Positions 26,243 through 35,281 of a DNA stretch of 64,000 bases are shown one piece after another (position 1 is the stretch's first letter; each line of letters starts with the position of its first letter). The DNA is taken from positions 8,612,001 to 8,676,000 of the forward strand of contig NC_013132.1 of NCBI RefSeq assembly GCF_000024005.1. The letters run 5' to 3'. The position numbers and the translations under genes are program-made. Below the pieces are notes generated by a model that was given only the letters and a program-made list of their open reading frames with translations, had not been told where the DNA came from and searched no databases. Source of the DNA: Chitinophaga pinensis DSM 2588. Its GTDB lineage: Bacteria; Bacteroidota; Bacteroidia; Chitinophagales; Chitinophagaceae.

Positions 26243-29200
26243 ATGAGACACCATTACCTAAGCCAATTTAAGCACTTCCTCCTTGCCACAGCATACATGG
26301 TTGTGTTCCTCCTGCTATGCGGTGCTAAGACACAGGCACAAAATACCGTAGCTTTTACTGCTGACAACTGGAGTGGTTGCGGTGCAGCCTTCGTTCAATT
26401 TGTAAATCAGTCTACACCCGTTGGTACCGCTTCATGGGACTTCGGAGACGGGGGAGCCAGATCAACTTTATGGAATCCCAGCCGAACATTCAACAGACCT
26501 GGTGTTTTCAACGTTGTACTGACTGTTACCTTTCCAAATGGACAAGTCAGCAGCACCCAACATGTTGTAAACGTCTATCGCAGACCCAATGTTGTCTTTA
26601 CCGCTACTCCTACCACCGGATGTACGCCACTGACTATTAACTTCCGCGACCAGTCATCAGCAGGAGATGGTACGATTACAGGTATCAGCTGGGATTTCGG
26701 GGACGGTACCGGCGCCAATGGCGCTACCGCCAGCCATACTTATAACAAAGGCGGCGGCATGATTGCTACTTCCATTGTGACCAACAGCTTTGGTTGTACC
26801 TCCAGTGCCGAACAGATTCTGGATATCAAACCTACGCCACAGGTTTCCTTTACCACTAATACACAAGGGGGCTGCCGTACACCGGTAACTGTCAACTTCA
26901 CCAATACCACTACCATGAACACTGCCGGACCAGTACCGACAGTGAACTACCTGTGGGATTTCGGAGATGGTAGTACCAGCACCGACATGCACCCTACGCA
27001 TGATTATACCACCACCGGCAATTTCTCTGTAAAACTGACGGCATCTACTGCTGATGGCTGTACCCAGACCATCAACATGCCTGATTATATCAAGATTGCT
27101 ACTATGCAGGCGGATTTCAACATCCTGGAAAAAACCTGTACCGGTACCAACATTACTTTTAGAAACACTACATTACCAGCACCGGTATCTGCAACCTGGA
27201 CCTTCTCTGATGGTACGGTAATAAACGCGGTAAATGCGGTAAGAAGCTTTGCCGCCGCCGGTAACTATACCGTTACCATGCACGCGGTAACACAGGATGG
27301 TTGCGATGCGCTGGTGACCAGAAGCTTTACTGTTTCCACACCTCCTACTGTCAATTTCACCATGAACCCTACATCTGCCTGTGCGGTTCCCGTGAATATC
27401 CAGTTTACCACTACCAGCACAAATGCAAATGGCTGGGCATGGACTTTCGGAGATGGTAGTACGGCTATTATCCAGAACCCGCTGCACAATTTTACCACGG
27501 AAGGCGTCTACCCGGTAAAAGTAGTGGCCAGTAATGCTTCCGGCTGTCTCGATTCAGCCATCAACTCCATTACCATCAGAAAACCTGTACTGACCATCAC
27601 GGGTCTCAACCGCGGGTGTGTACCTTTTGATGCCAGTCTGACTGCCAACATTGACGTGGCAGATCCGATCGTGTCTTATGACTGGGATTTCGGTGACGGC
27701 GGATCTTCTACCAATTCAGTCGGCACACATACCTACACCGCTCAGGGTAACTATGTAGTGCGACTTAACATTACTACCAGAGGTGGTTGTACACAAACTG
27801 CCACTTACCCGATCAGGGTAGGTACCCCGGTAATACCTGATTTTTCTGTGGATAAGCCCAATGGTTGTCAGCCGACTATATTCAACTTTACCGACCTGTC
27901 CAGACCACAGGTGCCTGGTATGACCTGGCAATGGACATTCGTAGAAAACGGTGCAGCCAATGGCGGTTCTTCTGTACAGAATCCATCTTATGTATTCACC
28001 ACTATCGGTACACATGACGTGATCCTGACGGTAGATAACAACGGTTGTACACGGACCATTACTAAACTGGCCTTTGTGGAAGTATACCCACCTGCCGCCT
28101 TCTTCACTATTGCTGATGTGGATTGTAGCAGACCGCTGACACGCGTATTTACAGACGCTACGGCCTGGGGTACGACTCCTACACCAAGAAGTTATTCGTG
28201 GGATTTCGGAGACGGTACGACTGACAATACGCCAAATCCAACGCATACATGGGCGAATGAAGGCACTTATACCGTCGTACTGACCGTGGACAACGGTAGC
28301 TGTACGTCCACCTATTCTACTACGGTAAGGATACTGAACGACAAACCATCCATCACTGTTGATCAAAATGTGATCTGCCGTGGCACCACTGTAAATTTTG
28401 CTACTACCTCGCTGATACCTGGTCTTACGACCTCTTACCAGTGGACCTTCGGCGATGGCGGTACAAACGCCGGTTCACCGACACCAGCCTATACTTACAG
28501 TCAGCCGGGTACTTATAAAGCAGCGCTGACTACCGTAGACATCTATGGTTGTACACACGTATCAGATTCTCTCACGATCGATGTAAATGGTTCTGTTGCA
28601 GCATTCTCCGCTTCCGCACGCCGATGCAGAGACACTTCCATTACGTTCACCGATGAATCTACCACCCGCGCCGGTAATACCATCACTTCCTGGACATTTA
28701 ACTTTGGTGACGGTACCCCAAGACAGACATTTATTACACAACCAGTGGCTATACCGCATAGCTACGGTGTTATCAATAACTATCCTGTTACACTTATTGT
28801 AACTGACAATACCGGTTGTACGGATTCTATTACGCATGTCATCACCATTGACAACATCGCCGCAAAATTCAGTGCACCAGATAGCATTGCCTGTCTGAAT
28901 ACACCGTTCCGATTCAATAACGAGTCTATTACAGAACCGCTGACTTATGCATGGCAATTCGGAGACGGTGGTGTCAGCACAGACAAAAATCCAACGCATA
29001 CCTATACTATACCTGGTACTTATACGGTGATACTGGATGTTACCAGCACCACAGGTTGTACCGGCCATATTGAGACAAAAGACTTCCTGAGAGTGCCTAA
29101 TCCGGTAGCTGACTTTGAGGTACCTGCTGTAGCAGGTGATATTTGTCCGCCGGTAAAAGTGCAGTTCACCAACCACTCTTCCGACTACGTGAAAGTATCC

Positions 29201-31117
29201 TGGTCATTCGGAGATGGCAGCAGTTCAGATGAAGACAATGCTTTACATAACTATATCAGACCTGGTAATTTCCCGGTAACCCTGACGGTTTACTCTGAAG
29301 GCGGATGTGCCAGTCCGACAGCAGGACCTAAGAACATTTCTATCTCTGGTCCGGATGGTAGCTTCTCTATTTCCCAGGAAAGAGGTTGTGTACCATTAAC
29401 TACTTCTATGACAGCTGTTTCTCCGACCGCACAGAAATTCATCTGGGATTTTGGAGATGGATATACCGTGACGACGACGACTCCTGCATCACCTTCTTAC
29501 ACTTATACACAGCCAGGTATTTATTTCCCGGCTGTATTGCTGGAAGACCAGAGAGGATGTACCGTACCGGCTATTGGTAATCCGAAAGTCGTTGTAGATC
29601 AGATCAAAGCCGATTTCGGATATGACCTTTCGAACGCTTGTGACGGAGGTATTGTACAATTCTCGGATTCAACAAAAGGCGTGTCTATTGAAGATGGATC
29701 TCCGGCTACTTACCTGTGGGATTTCGGTATTCCGGGTCGTACAGACGATGTGGGTACAGGGCCTAATCCAAGCTTCTTGTATGATGCACCGGGCACTTAT
29801 ACTGTGAAAATGATCGTGACCAGTTACTATGGTTGTGTGGATGAAATAACGAAGACCCTTATTATCGAACCGAATCCATATCCTGAAATTGACTCTGTAC
29901 CACCGGTATGTGTGGGTACGCCGATTCAGTTGTCAGGACGTGAAATCAGGAATCTGCCCGGAACGATCTGGAACTGGACGACCAATGGACAGGATTATCC
30001 GGGACAGGTACCGGATTCGGTTACCTATGACCAGCCAGGCATTTATCCGGTACAACTGACGATTATCAGTGCAAAAGGCACCTGTAGTGCAACAGTGACA
30101 AGGGATATTACGGTAGCGCCTTATCCAACCCTTACACCAACACCGGCGGAATCTTCGATCTGTCGTGGAGAATCGGTGAACTTGCGGGTATTTACAGAAC
30201 CAGGAGCCGATATCACCTGGACCAACTATAACATTTCAGATCCAAAGAGCGCTACCCCGGTAGTTACACCTGATATAGATACCACTTACCGTGTGACGGT
30301 GGTGAATGCGACCGGTTGTGCGGCAAAAGGCAGTGTGAAGATCAGTGTGTCTCAACCATTTACCATACAGGCAAGTAATGCAGATATCTGCGAAGGCGGT
30401 TCCGTACAGTTACATGCCAGTGGCGCTGTAAGTTATAAATGGTCGCCGGAAACAGGTCTGGACAAATCTGATGTGGATAACCCGATGGTAACCCCGGAAT
30501 CCACTATCAGCTATCAGATCATCGGATATGGTAATGACAATTGCTTTACGGATACAGCTACAGCTACGGTAACAGTACATTCCGCGCCTATTATCAATGC
30601 GGGAGATGACCTTTCCGTGCCGGTAGGTACGACAATACAGTTGCCGGTGACCGGTAGCACCGATATTACGAAAATCGAGTGGACGCCGGCGGCAAGCCTG
30701 AGTTGTGCGGACTGTCTGACACCGACAGCTTCTCCAAGAGAGAATACCACTTACCTGATAACGGTGACCAATGCATTTGGTTGTACGAGTTCGGATGATG
30801 TAACGGTAAACCTGGTATGTTCTTCCGGTGTGGTGTTCCTCCCCAACACCTTCTCCCCTAACAATGATGGACAGAATGATCTGTTCTACATCAGAGGTAA
30901 GGGTATCAAAGTGGCGAAATCATTTAAGATATATAACCGTTGGGGACAACTGGTATTCGAAAGGACCAACTTTAACATAGAGGATCCAACTTACGGCTGG
31001 GACGGTCGCATGAACGGTCAACCGGCAAATCCGGATGTCTTTGTGTATGTAGCAGAACTGATATGTGATTCCAATGAAGAATTTATGTTAAAAGGAAATG
31101 TGATGCTGATCAGGTAG
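26243..31117 (+). CDS. Giant PKD-repeat surface protein with type B (gliding) secretion tail
   Basis: The 1624-residue protein has an N-terminal signal (to about residue 33, AKTQAQN), about 15 PKD-like modules in tandem (most with WDFGDG or WTFGDG and a G-x-Y/F-x-V strand), three Ig-like domains (about 1290-1520), and a CHU_C/type B C-terminal domain (VFLPNTFSPNNDGQND, then FKIYNRWGQLVFE, ending MLIR). Most modules start with a Cys in a T-G-C-x-P context and carry another in a D-G/N-G-C context, so disulfides are likely. It should be exported by the type IX system and act as an adhesin. The PorP/SprF gene starts 31 bases after the stop. Confidence 0.93.
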   Translation: MRHHYLSQFKHFLLATAYMVVFLLLCGAKTQAQNTVAFTADNWSGCGAAFVQFVNQSTPVGTASWDFGDGGARSTLWNPSRTFNRPGVFNVVLTVTFPNGQVSSTQHVVNVYRRPNVVFTATPTTGCTPLTINFRDQSSAGDGTITGISWDFGDGTGANGATASHTYNKGGGMIATSIVTNSFGCTSSAEQILDIKPTPQVSFTTNTQGGCRTPVTVNFTNTTTMNTAGPVPTVNYLWDFGDGSTSTDMHPTHDYTTTGNFSVKLTASTADGCTQTINMPDYIKIATMQADFNILEKTCTGTNITFRNTTLPAPVSATWTFSDGTVINAVNAVRSFAAAGNYTVTMHAVTQDGCDALVTRSFTVSTPPTVNFTMNPTSACAVPVNIQFTTTSTNANGWAWTFGDGSTAIIQNPLHNFTTEGVYPVKVVASNASGCLDSAINSITIRKPVLTITGLNRGCVPFDASLTANIDVADPIVSYDWDFGDGGSSTNSVGTHTYTAQGNYVVRLNITTRGGCTQTATYPIRVGTPVIPDFSVDKPNGCQPTIFNFTDLSRPQVPGMTWQWTFVENGAANGGSSVQNPSYVFTTIGTHDVILTVDNNGCTRTITKLAFVEVYPPAAFFTIADVDCSRPLTRVFTDATAWGTTPTPRSYSWDFGDGTTDNTPNPTHTWANEGTYTVVLTVDNGSCTSTYSTTVRILNDKPSITVDQNVICRGTTVNFATTSLIPGLTTSYQWTFGDGGTNAGSPTPAYTYSQPGTYKAALTTVDIYGCTHVSDSLTIDVNGSVAAFSASARRCRDTSITFTDESTTRAGNTITSWTFNFGDGTPRQTFITQPVAIPHSYGVINNYPVTLIVTDNTGCTDSITHVITIDNIAAKFSAPDSIACLNTPFRFNNESITEPLTYAWQFGDGGVSTDKNPTHTYTIPGTYTVILDVTSTTGCTGHIETKDFLRVPNPVADFEVPAVAGDICPPVKVQFTNHSSDYVKVSWSFGDGSSSDEDNALHNYIRPGNFPVTLTVYSEGGCASPTAGPKNISISGPDGSFSISQERGCVPLTTSMTAVSPTAQKFIWDFGDGYTVTTTTPASPSYTYTQPGIYFPAVLLEDQRGCTVPAIGNPKVVVDQIKADFGYDLSNACDGGIVQFSDSTKGVSIEDGSPATYLWDFGIPGRTDDVGTGPNPSFLYDAPGTYTVKMIVTSYYGCVDEITKTLIIEPNPYPEIDSVPPVCVGTPIQLSGREIRNLPGTIWNWTTNGQDYPGQVPDSVTYDQPGIYPVQLTIISAKGTCSATVTRDITVAPYPTLTPTPAESSICRGESVNLRVFTEPGADITWTNYNISDPKSATPVVTPDIDTTYRVTVVNATGCAAKGSVKISVSQPFTIQASNADICEGGSVQLHASGAVSYKWSPETGLDKSDVDNPMVTPESTISYQIIGYGNDNCFTDTATATVTVHSAPIINAGDDLSVPVGTTIQLPVTGSTDITKIEWTPAASLSCADCLTPTASPRENTTYLITVTNAFGCTSSDDVTVNLVCSSGVVFLPNTFSPNNDGQNDLFYIRGKGIKVAKSFKIYNRWGQLVFERTNFNIEDPTYGWDGRMNGQPANPDVFVYVAELICDSNEEFMLKGNVMLIR

Positions 31118-31148
31118 TAACCTGTCAGCATCCCCCTCCAGCATCCAT

Positions 31149-32207
31149 ATGACTATTAAACTTGCCAGCATGAGAATGACTTGTAGAAAATTGTTAGTGG
31201 CACTGTGCCTATGCAGCACACAAACACTGGTCGCGCAGGATATACACCTGTCCCAGTTCTATGAGACTCCAATTTTACGTAACCCGGCCCTGATCGGTTT
31301 ATTCCATGGGGATTACCGTATCCAGGCCGTATACCGGAATCAGTGGAACAGTGTCACGATTCCTTATCAGACAGGCGCTTTAAGCGCGGAGCTGAAATTT
31401 CCTGTAGGCAATAGTGAGGACTTTGTCACGGCGGGACTTCAGTTCACCTATGACCGGGCAGGTACTGCCCGTTTACAATCTGTACAGGTATTGCCAGCTG
31501 TCAATTACCACAAATCCCTGAGCCAGGACAGGAACATGTTCCTCTCTGTGGGCTTTACGGGCGGTATTGTACAGCGGCAGTTCGACCAGAGCAAAGTGAC
31601 ATTTAACAACCAGTATACCGGCGGACAGTTTGATCCGACGGCGCCTACCGGCGAGGAAGGCCGGCTGGCCCTGAGAGGATATTCCTACCTGGATGCCGGA
31701 GCAGGTCTGAGCTTTAGCAGTAGTCTCGGAGAGAATGAAGACATTAATTATTATATCGGAGCGGCTATTTTCCACTTTAACCGGCCAAAGCTGTCCTTTT
31801 ATAAAGATGCGACGGTCGCGCTGGATCCAAAGTTCACGGTCAATGCCGGTATTACCCTCCCTTTACAGGAGCGTCTGAAACTGATCGCACAGTATAATGA
31901 GATTCATATGGGAACCTATGCGGAGTACCTGGGAGGTGCGTTACTGGGTTATAGCCTGTATGACGAGGGGCTGGAAAGTACCCGGGCATTTTACGTGGGC
32001 GCCTATATGCGTTACAAGGATGCGATCATTCCTTCTTTCCGCCTGGATATGGAAAAATATGAGGTAGGGTTCACTTATGATGTGAATATTTCCAGTCTGA
32101 AACCGGCTACCAGTGGTTTTGGCGGCTTTGAGGTGTCATTGGTATTCAAAGGATTCCTGAACAGCCGTAACAGCACAATGGATGCTGTACACTGTCCAAG
32201 GTTCTAA
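31149..32207 (+). CDS. PorP/SprF family type IX secretion outer-membrane protein
   Basis: The 352-residue barrel has a signal peptide (TQTLVAQ) and the family start DIHLSQFYETPILRNPALIG followed by YRNQWNSV, and the characteristic C-terminus CPRF. Later Met codons at residues 8 and 10 are also possible starts. SprF is known in Flavobacterium to be needed for secretion of its neighbouring type B-tail cargo, so this is probably the dedicated partner of the PKD protein just upstream. Confidence 0.93.
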   Translation: MTIKLASMRMTCRKLLVALCLCSTQTLVAQDIHLSQFYETPILRNPALIGLFHGDYRIQAVYRNQWNSVTIPYQTGALSAELKFPVGNSEDFVTAGLQFTYDRAGTARLQSVQVLPAVNYHKSLSQDRNMFLSVGFTGGIVQRQFDQSKVTFNNQYTGGQFDPTAPTGEEGRLALRGYSYLDAGAGLSFSSSLGENEDINYYIGAAIFHFNRPKLSFYKDATVALDPKFTVNAGITLPLQERLKLIAQYNEIHMGTYAEYLGGALLGYSLYDEGLESTRAFYVGAYMRYKDAIIPSFRLDMEKYEVGFTYDVNISSLKPATSGFGGFEVSLVFKGFLNSRNSTMDAVHCPRF

Positions 32208-32273
32208 ACTTGTGTACCAATTGCTATCTTTACACCGACTTGATAAACTCATAACCTTTATAACGAATAACAG

Positions 32274-32744
32274 ATGAACGTAACAGTTGGCGCAAAAGCT
32301 CCCTCTTTTTCACTGCTGAATACCGAAAAACAGAAAGTATCCCTGGAAGACTTCAAAGGTCAGAACCTGGTAATCCTGTTTTTCCCATTGGCATTTACAA
32401 GTGTATGTACAGCAGAACTCTGCAGTATCAGAGATAACATCGGTACTTATAACGACCTGAATACAGCCGTTGTAGGTATTTCTGTAGACTCTCCTTTTAC
32501 CCTGGGTAAATTTAAGGCTGAGCAGAACCTGAACTTCCCGTTGCTGTCTGACTTCAATAAAGACATTTCTCAGGCATACGGTGCATTTTACGAGAATTTC
32601 GTCCTGGATCTGAAGGGTGTATCTAAAAGATCAGCGTTCGTGGTAGACAAAGAAGGTGTTGTCAGATATGCGCAGGTGTTAGAGTCAGCAGGTGACCTGC
32701 CTGATTTTGAGGCAGTTAAAAACACGCTGAACGGCCTGCAATAA
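32274..32744 (+). CDS. Peroxiredoxin (AhpC/TSA family)
   Basis: Thiol peroxidase of 156 residues with the fold motif FFPLAFTSVCTAELCSIRD: the peroxidatic Cys in T-S-V-C is followed four residues later by a second Cys. The protein resembles the AhpE/BCP group and lacks a signal peptide, so it is cytoplasmic. Its reductant is unknown. It stands alone with no clear terminator of its own; the next gene has its own promoter box. Confidence 0.93.
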   Translation: MNVTVGAKAPSFSLLNTEKQKVSLEDFKGQNLVILFFPLAFTSVCTAELCSIRDNIGTYNDLNTAVVGISVDSPFTLGKFKAEQNLNFPLLSDFNKDISQAYGAFYENFVLDLKGVSKRSAFVVDKEGVVRYAQVLESAGDLPDFEAVKNTLNGLQ

Positions 32745-32869
32745 AAAATAACCGGAAGCGTTAAATTTTTTCAAAAAATAATGGCAAGCCTTCTTATTTG
32801 GCTTGCCATTTGTTATTTTTACATAAGACGATATTGTGGAATAAATCAGGTGATATTTGAAAAAATCTT

Positions 32870-32877
32870 TATCTTTG
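32870..32877 (+). promoter_or_regulatory. -7 promoter box of the type A sorting-tail gene
   Basis: TATCTTTG is a perfect TAnnTTTG box ending five bases before the ATG at 32883, so the transcript should be nearly leaderless. No good -33 element is seen at the expected distance. Confidence 0.5.
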
Positions 32878-32882
32878 CGAGT

Positions 32883-33233
32883 ATGTGGAAAACCTCTACA
32901 CTCTTATTTTCTTGCTTCTTTTGCCTATTATCCCTCGTAGGAAAAGCACAAAGCGCCAAAACCACTCCATTCTCCGATGGGGGTAGTAAAGTCGTGAAAG
33001 CATATCCCAATCCAGCTAGTAGCAGGATCAATTTCGAATTACAGAACAATAACGAGCAAGGATATGAGATTATTGTATTCAATTTTCTCGGAAAGAGGAT
33101 CGATCAGATAAAAAATCTGAACACACGTACTACGGTTGAACTGGATAAATATTATAGTGGTCTATATATTTTCCAGTTGAGGGACAAACAGGGAAACCTG
33201 GTGGAGTCCGGAAAGTTCAATGTCGTCAAATAA
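32883..33233 (+). CDS. Minimal secreted protein consisting of little more than a type A T9SS sorting domain
   Basis: The ATG at 32883 (MWKTSTLLFSCFFCLLSLVG) is chosen over an in-frame one at 32781 because it starts a signal peptide and follows a promoter box. After cleavage (near GKAQ) only some 16 residues precede a Por_Secre_tail-like domain: KAYPNPASSRINFEL, then IIVFNFLGKRID, then YSGLYIFQLRDKQG and GKFNVVK at the end. There is almost no cargo. It may be a small surface-anchored protein or decoy; function unknown. Confidence 0.85.
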   Translation: MWKTSTLLFSCFFCLLSLVGKAQSAKTTPFSDGGSKVVKAYPNPASSRINFELQNNNEQGYEIIVFNFLGKRIDQIKNLNTRTTVELDKYYSGLYIFQLRDKQGNLVESGKFNVVK

Positions 33234-33266
33234 TATGACTAAATAAATTCTCCTCTAAAGGATATA

Positions 33267-33299
33267 AAAAAGGGCTCGTTTTTACAACGAGCCCTTTTT
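33267..33299. terminator. Bidirectional intrinsic terminator
   Basis: AAAAGGGCTCGTT and its inverse AACGAGCCCTTTT flank a short loop between the convergent stops at 33233 and 33318. It has A/T runs on both sides, so it can serve both genes. Confidence 0.92.
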
Positions 33300-33317
33300 C
33301 TTTATTGGTACCCCCCA

Positions 33318-34490
33318 TTACTGTACTTCCACGATCAGGAATTTCAGGTAGGTGGTATTTTCAATATTCCACAAGATCGGGTGATCCTGTGCCTGTGTCT
33401 GGAAGGTTACCTGACGCAGTTTCTTTTTAGCATCCTTGGCTGCCATATCGATGATCTCCAGGAAGAGGGACGGCGGCACCAGGTTGGTACAGGACGCAGT
33501 CACCAGGAAGCCTCCCGGTTTCAGCAGCTTCATACCACGCAGGTTGATCTCTTTATAACCAGTGATGGCTTTCTGGATATTCTCGCGGCTTTTGGTAAAA
33601 GCTGGCGGATCCAGGATCACGGTATCAAACTTCTTCTCTTCACGGGTCCACTGCTTCAGCACATCAAATGCGTTCACTGCCTGGAACTTACAGATATCCT
33701 GCAGGTTGTTCAGCTCCGCATTTCTGCGGGCAGTGTTAACGGCATGTTCAGAGATGTCCAGTCCGAGTACGCTTTTAGCGCCATAGTGACCAGCATGGCA
33801 GGAGAAAGTACCGGTATAGCAGAATGCTTCCAGTACATCCGCACCCTTCACGATATGCTGAATAGCGCGGCGGTTATCCTGCTGATCCAGGAAATAGCCT
33901 GTTTTCTGGCCATTTTCGATATCTACATGGAATTTCAGACCGTTCTCATTGATAATAACATTGGTATCAAAAGGAGCGCTCAGGAATCCTTTCTGCTGTT
34001 CCAGACCTTCCAGTTCACGTACCGGAACGTCGTTACGCTCGTAGATGCCTTTTGGAGAGAAGATCCTGTTCAGGGCGTCCACAATGGCGCCTTTCCAGCG
34101 GTCCATACCCAATGCCAGTGTCTGTATTACGAAGTGGTCATTGAACTTGTCAATTACCAGTGCCGGCATTTCGTCGGCCTCTCCGAATACGAGACGGCAG
34201 TTTTCCACATATCCCAGCTGCTGACGGTATTTCCAGGCTTTCAGCAAACGACGGTAGAAGAATTCCGCGTCAATCTGCTCGTCTTTGTCACGGGTCAGCA
34301 GGCGTACCAGGATCTGTGACTGGGGATTGATGTATCCTCTACCAACAAAGAATCCCTGATGGGTAAATACATCTACCGTATCACCGGCTGTTACAGGCCC
34401 TTCGATCTGTCCGACTTCATTCCCAAACACCCAAGGGTGGCCCTGCAGCACACGGTTTTGTATCTTTTTCTTTAAAAAAACTTTGGTCAT
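33318..34490 (-). CDS. rlmI: Class I SAM-dependent 23S rRNA (cytosine) methyltransferase, RlmI-like
   Basis: The ATG at 34490 (MTKVFLKKKIQNRVLQGHPW) begins the family's PUA-type RNA-binding domain; an upstream frame is not used. The 390-residue product then has a SAM-binding Rossmann domain with VLEAFCYTGTFSCHA (motif I) and VILDPPAFTKSR (motif IV) and LLKPGGFLVTASC with the catalytic Cys. This is the layout of RlmI, which makes 5-methylcytosine in 23S rRNA. A TACCTTTG box lies 19 bases upstream. Confidence 0.9.
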   Translation of the reverse strand: MTKVFLKKKIQNRVLQGHPWVFGNEVGQIEGPVTAGDTVDVFTHQGFFVGRGYINPQSQILVRLLTRDKDEQIDAEFFYRRLLKAWKYRQQLGYVENCRLVFGEADEMPALVIDKFNDHFVIQTLALGMDRWKGAIVDALNRIFSPKGIYERNDVPVRELEGLEQQKGFLSAPFDTNVIINENGLKFHVDIENGQKTGYFLDQQDNRRAIQHIVKGADVLEAFCYTGTFSCHAGHYGAKSVLGLDISEHAVNTARRNAELNNLQDICKFQAVNAFDVLKQWTREEKKFDTVILDPPAFTKSRENIQKAITGYKEINLRGMKLLKPGGFLVTASCTNLVPPSLFLEIIDMAAKDAKKKLRQVTFQTQAQDHPILWNIENTTYLKFLIVEVQ

Positions 34491-34509
34491 TACAATTTTT
34501 TCCAGGCTG

Positions 34510-34517
34510 CAAAGGTA
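34510..34517 (-). promoter_or_regulatory. -7 promoter box of the RlmI-like gene
   Basis: Minus-strand TACCTTTG is a perfect TAnnTTTG match 19 bases before the ATG at 34490 and supports that start. No clear TTG at -33. Confidence 0.5.
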
Positions 34518-34591
34518 GGACAATTCAGAATTACGCATACGGGAATTACTGATGCGGGCGTTCTTGTGTCAATTTGTCTCCTTTTCCCGGC

Positions 34592-34621
34592 TTGGCAAGT
34601 TAATTGTCTGGTGTACCTTTG
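34592..34621 (+). promoter_or_regulatory. Promoter of grpE-dnaJ
   Basis: TTG at 34592-34594, a 19-base spacer and TACCTTTG at 34614-34621 form a full Bacteroidota promoter; the grpE ATG follows after 16 bases. No CIRCE-like inverted repeat is seen beside it. Confidence 0.82.
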
Positions 34622-34637
34622 CAGACAATATTACTTC

Positions 34638-35216
34638 ATGACAGAAAACAAAAACGATATGCAGACAAACGGACAGGACACCGAAAATGGTAAAGGCATG
34701 CCGGATATTAACGCTGAAGAGAACCTGGGCGGCACCACAAACCTTAACGATGCCTTGGCGGATGAAAGCGAACTGGATAAAAAACAGCAGGAGCTGAATG
34801 AAATGAGGGATAAATACCTTCGTCTGGTTGCAGAATTTGACAATTTCAAGAAACGTACTGCTAAAGAACGTATCGAGCTGATGCAGACTGCCAACAAAGA
34901 GGTAATCATCTCGTTACTGGATGTACTGGATGATAGTGAACGTGCCACAAAACAAATAGAAAGCGCCGCTGATATCAATGCCGTAAAAGATGGCGTTGCA
35001 CTGGTTTTCAATAAATTAAAGTCGACCCTGCAAGCTAAGGGCCTTAAACCTATGGAGAGTTTGCACACCGAATTTAATCCCGATCTCCACGATGCCATCA
35101 CTGAGATTCCCGCACCTTCTGAGGATCTGAAAGGAAAGGTGATCGATGATATGCAGAAAGGATATTACCTGAATGACAAATTGATACGTCACGCCAAGGT
35201 AATAGTGGGAAAATAG
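34638..35216 (+). CDS. grpE: Nucleotide exchange factor GrpE
   Basis: Cochaperone that releases ADP from DnaK. The start at 34638 (MTENKNDMQTNGQDTENGKG) fits the promoter; a longer frame begins upstream of it. The 192-residue product has an acidic disordered head, the long dimerising helix (KYLRLVAEFDNFKKRTAKER) and the C-terminal beta domain (MESLHTEFNPDLHDAI then DDMQKGYYLNDKLIRHAKV). It is followed by dnaJ after 65 bases; dnaK is not in the window. Confidence 0.96.
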   Translation: MTENKNDMQTNGQDTENGKGMPDINAEENLGGTTNLNDALADESELDKKQQELNEMRDKYLRLVAEFDNFKKRTAKERIELMQTANKEVIISLLDVLDDSERATKQIESAADINAVKDGVALVFNKLKSTLQAKGLKPMESLHTEFNPDLHDAITEIPAPSEDLKGKVIDDMQKGYYLNDKLIRHAKVIVGK

Positions 35217-35251
35217 GTGACGATCTGACAGAAATGCTTTTCATTAACCAT

Positions 35252-35268
35252 GCCGGCAATTTGCCGGC
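35252..35268 (+). other. Small hairpin between grpE and dnaJ
   Basis: GCCGGC repeated in inverted orientation around a five-base loop and followed by TTTAG. Too weak for a full terminator; it may set the grpE:dnaJ ratio or be chance. Confidence 0.3.
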
Positions 35269-35281
35269 TTTAGTGTGATAT

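Noticed and set aside
28562..29176. 204-codon minus-strand frame inside the PKD protein, and similar ones nearby
   Set aside because: Repetitive Thr/Gly codons leave the opposite strand open by composition; no signal of coding.
33381..34319. 312-codon plus-strand frame opposite the RlmI-like gene
   Set aside because: No motif in it; the minus-strand protein has full methyltransferase motifs and a promoter box.
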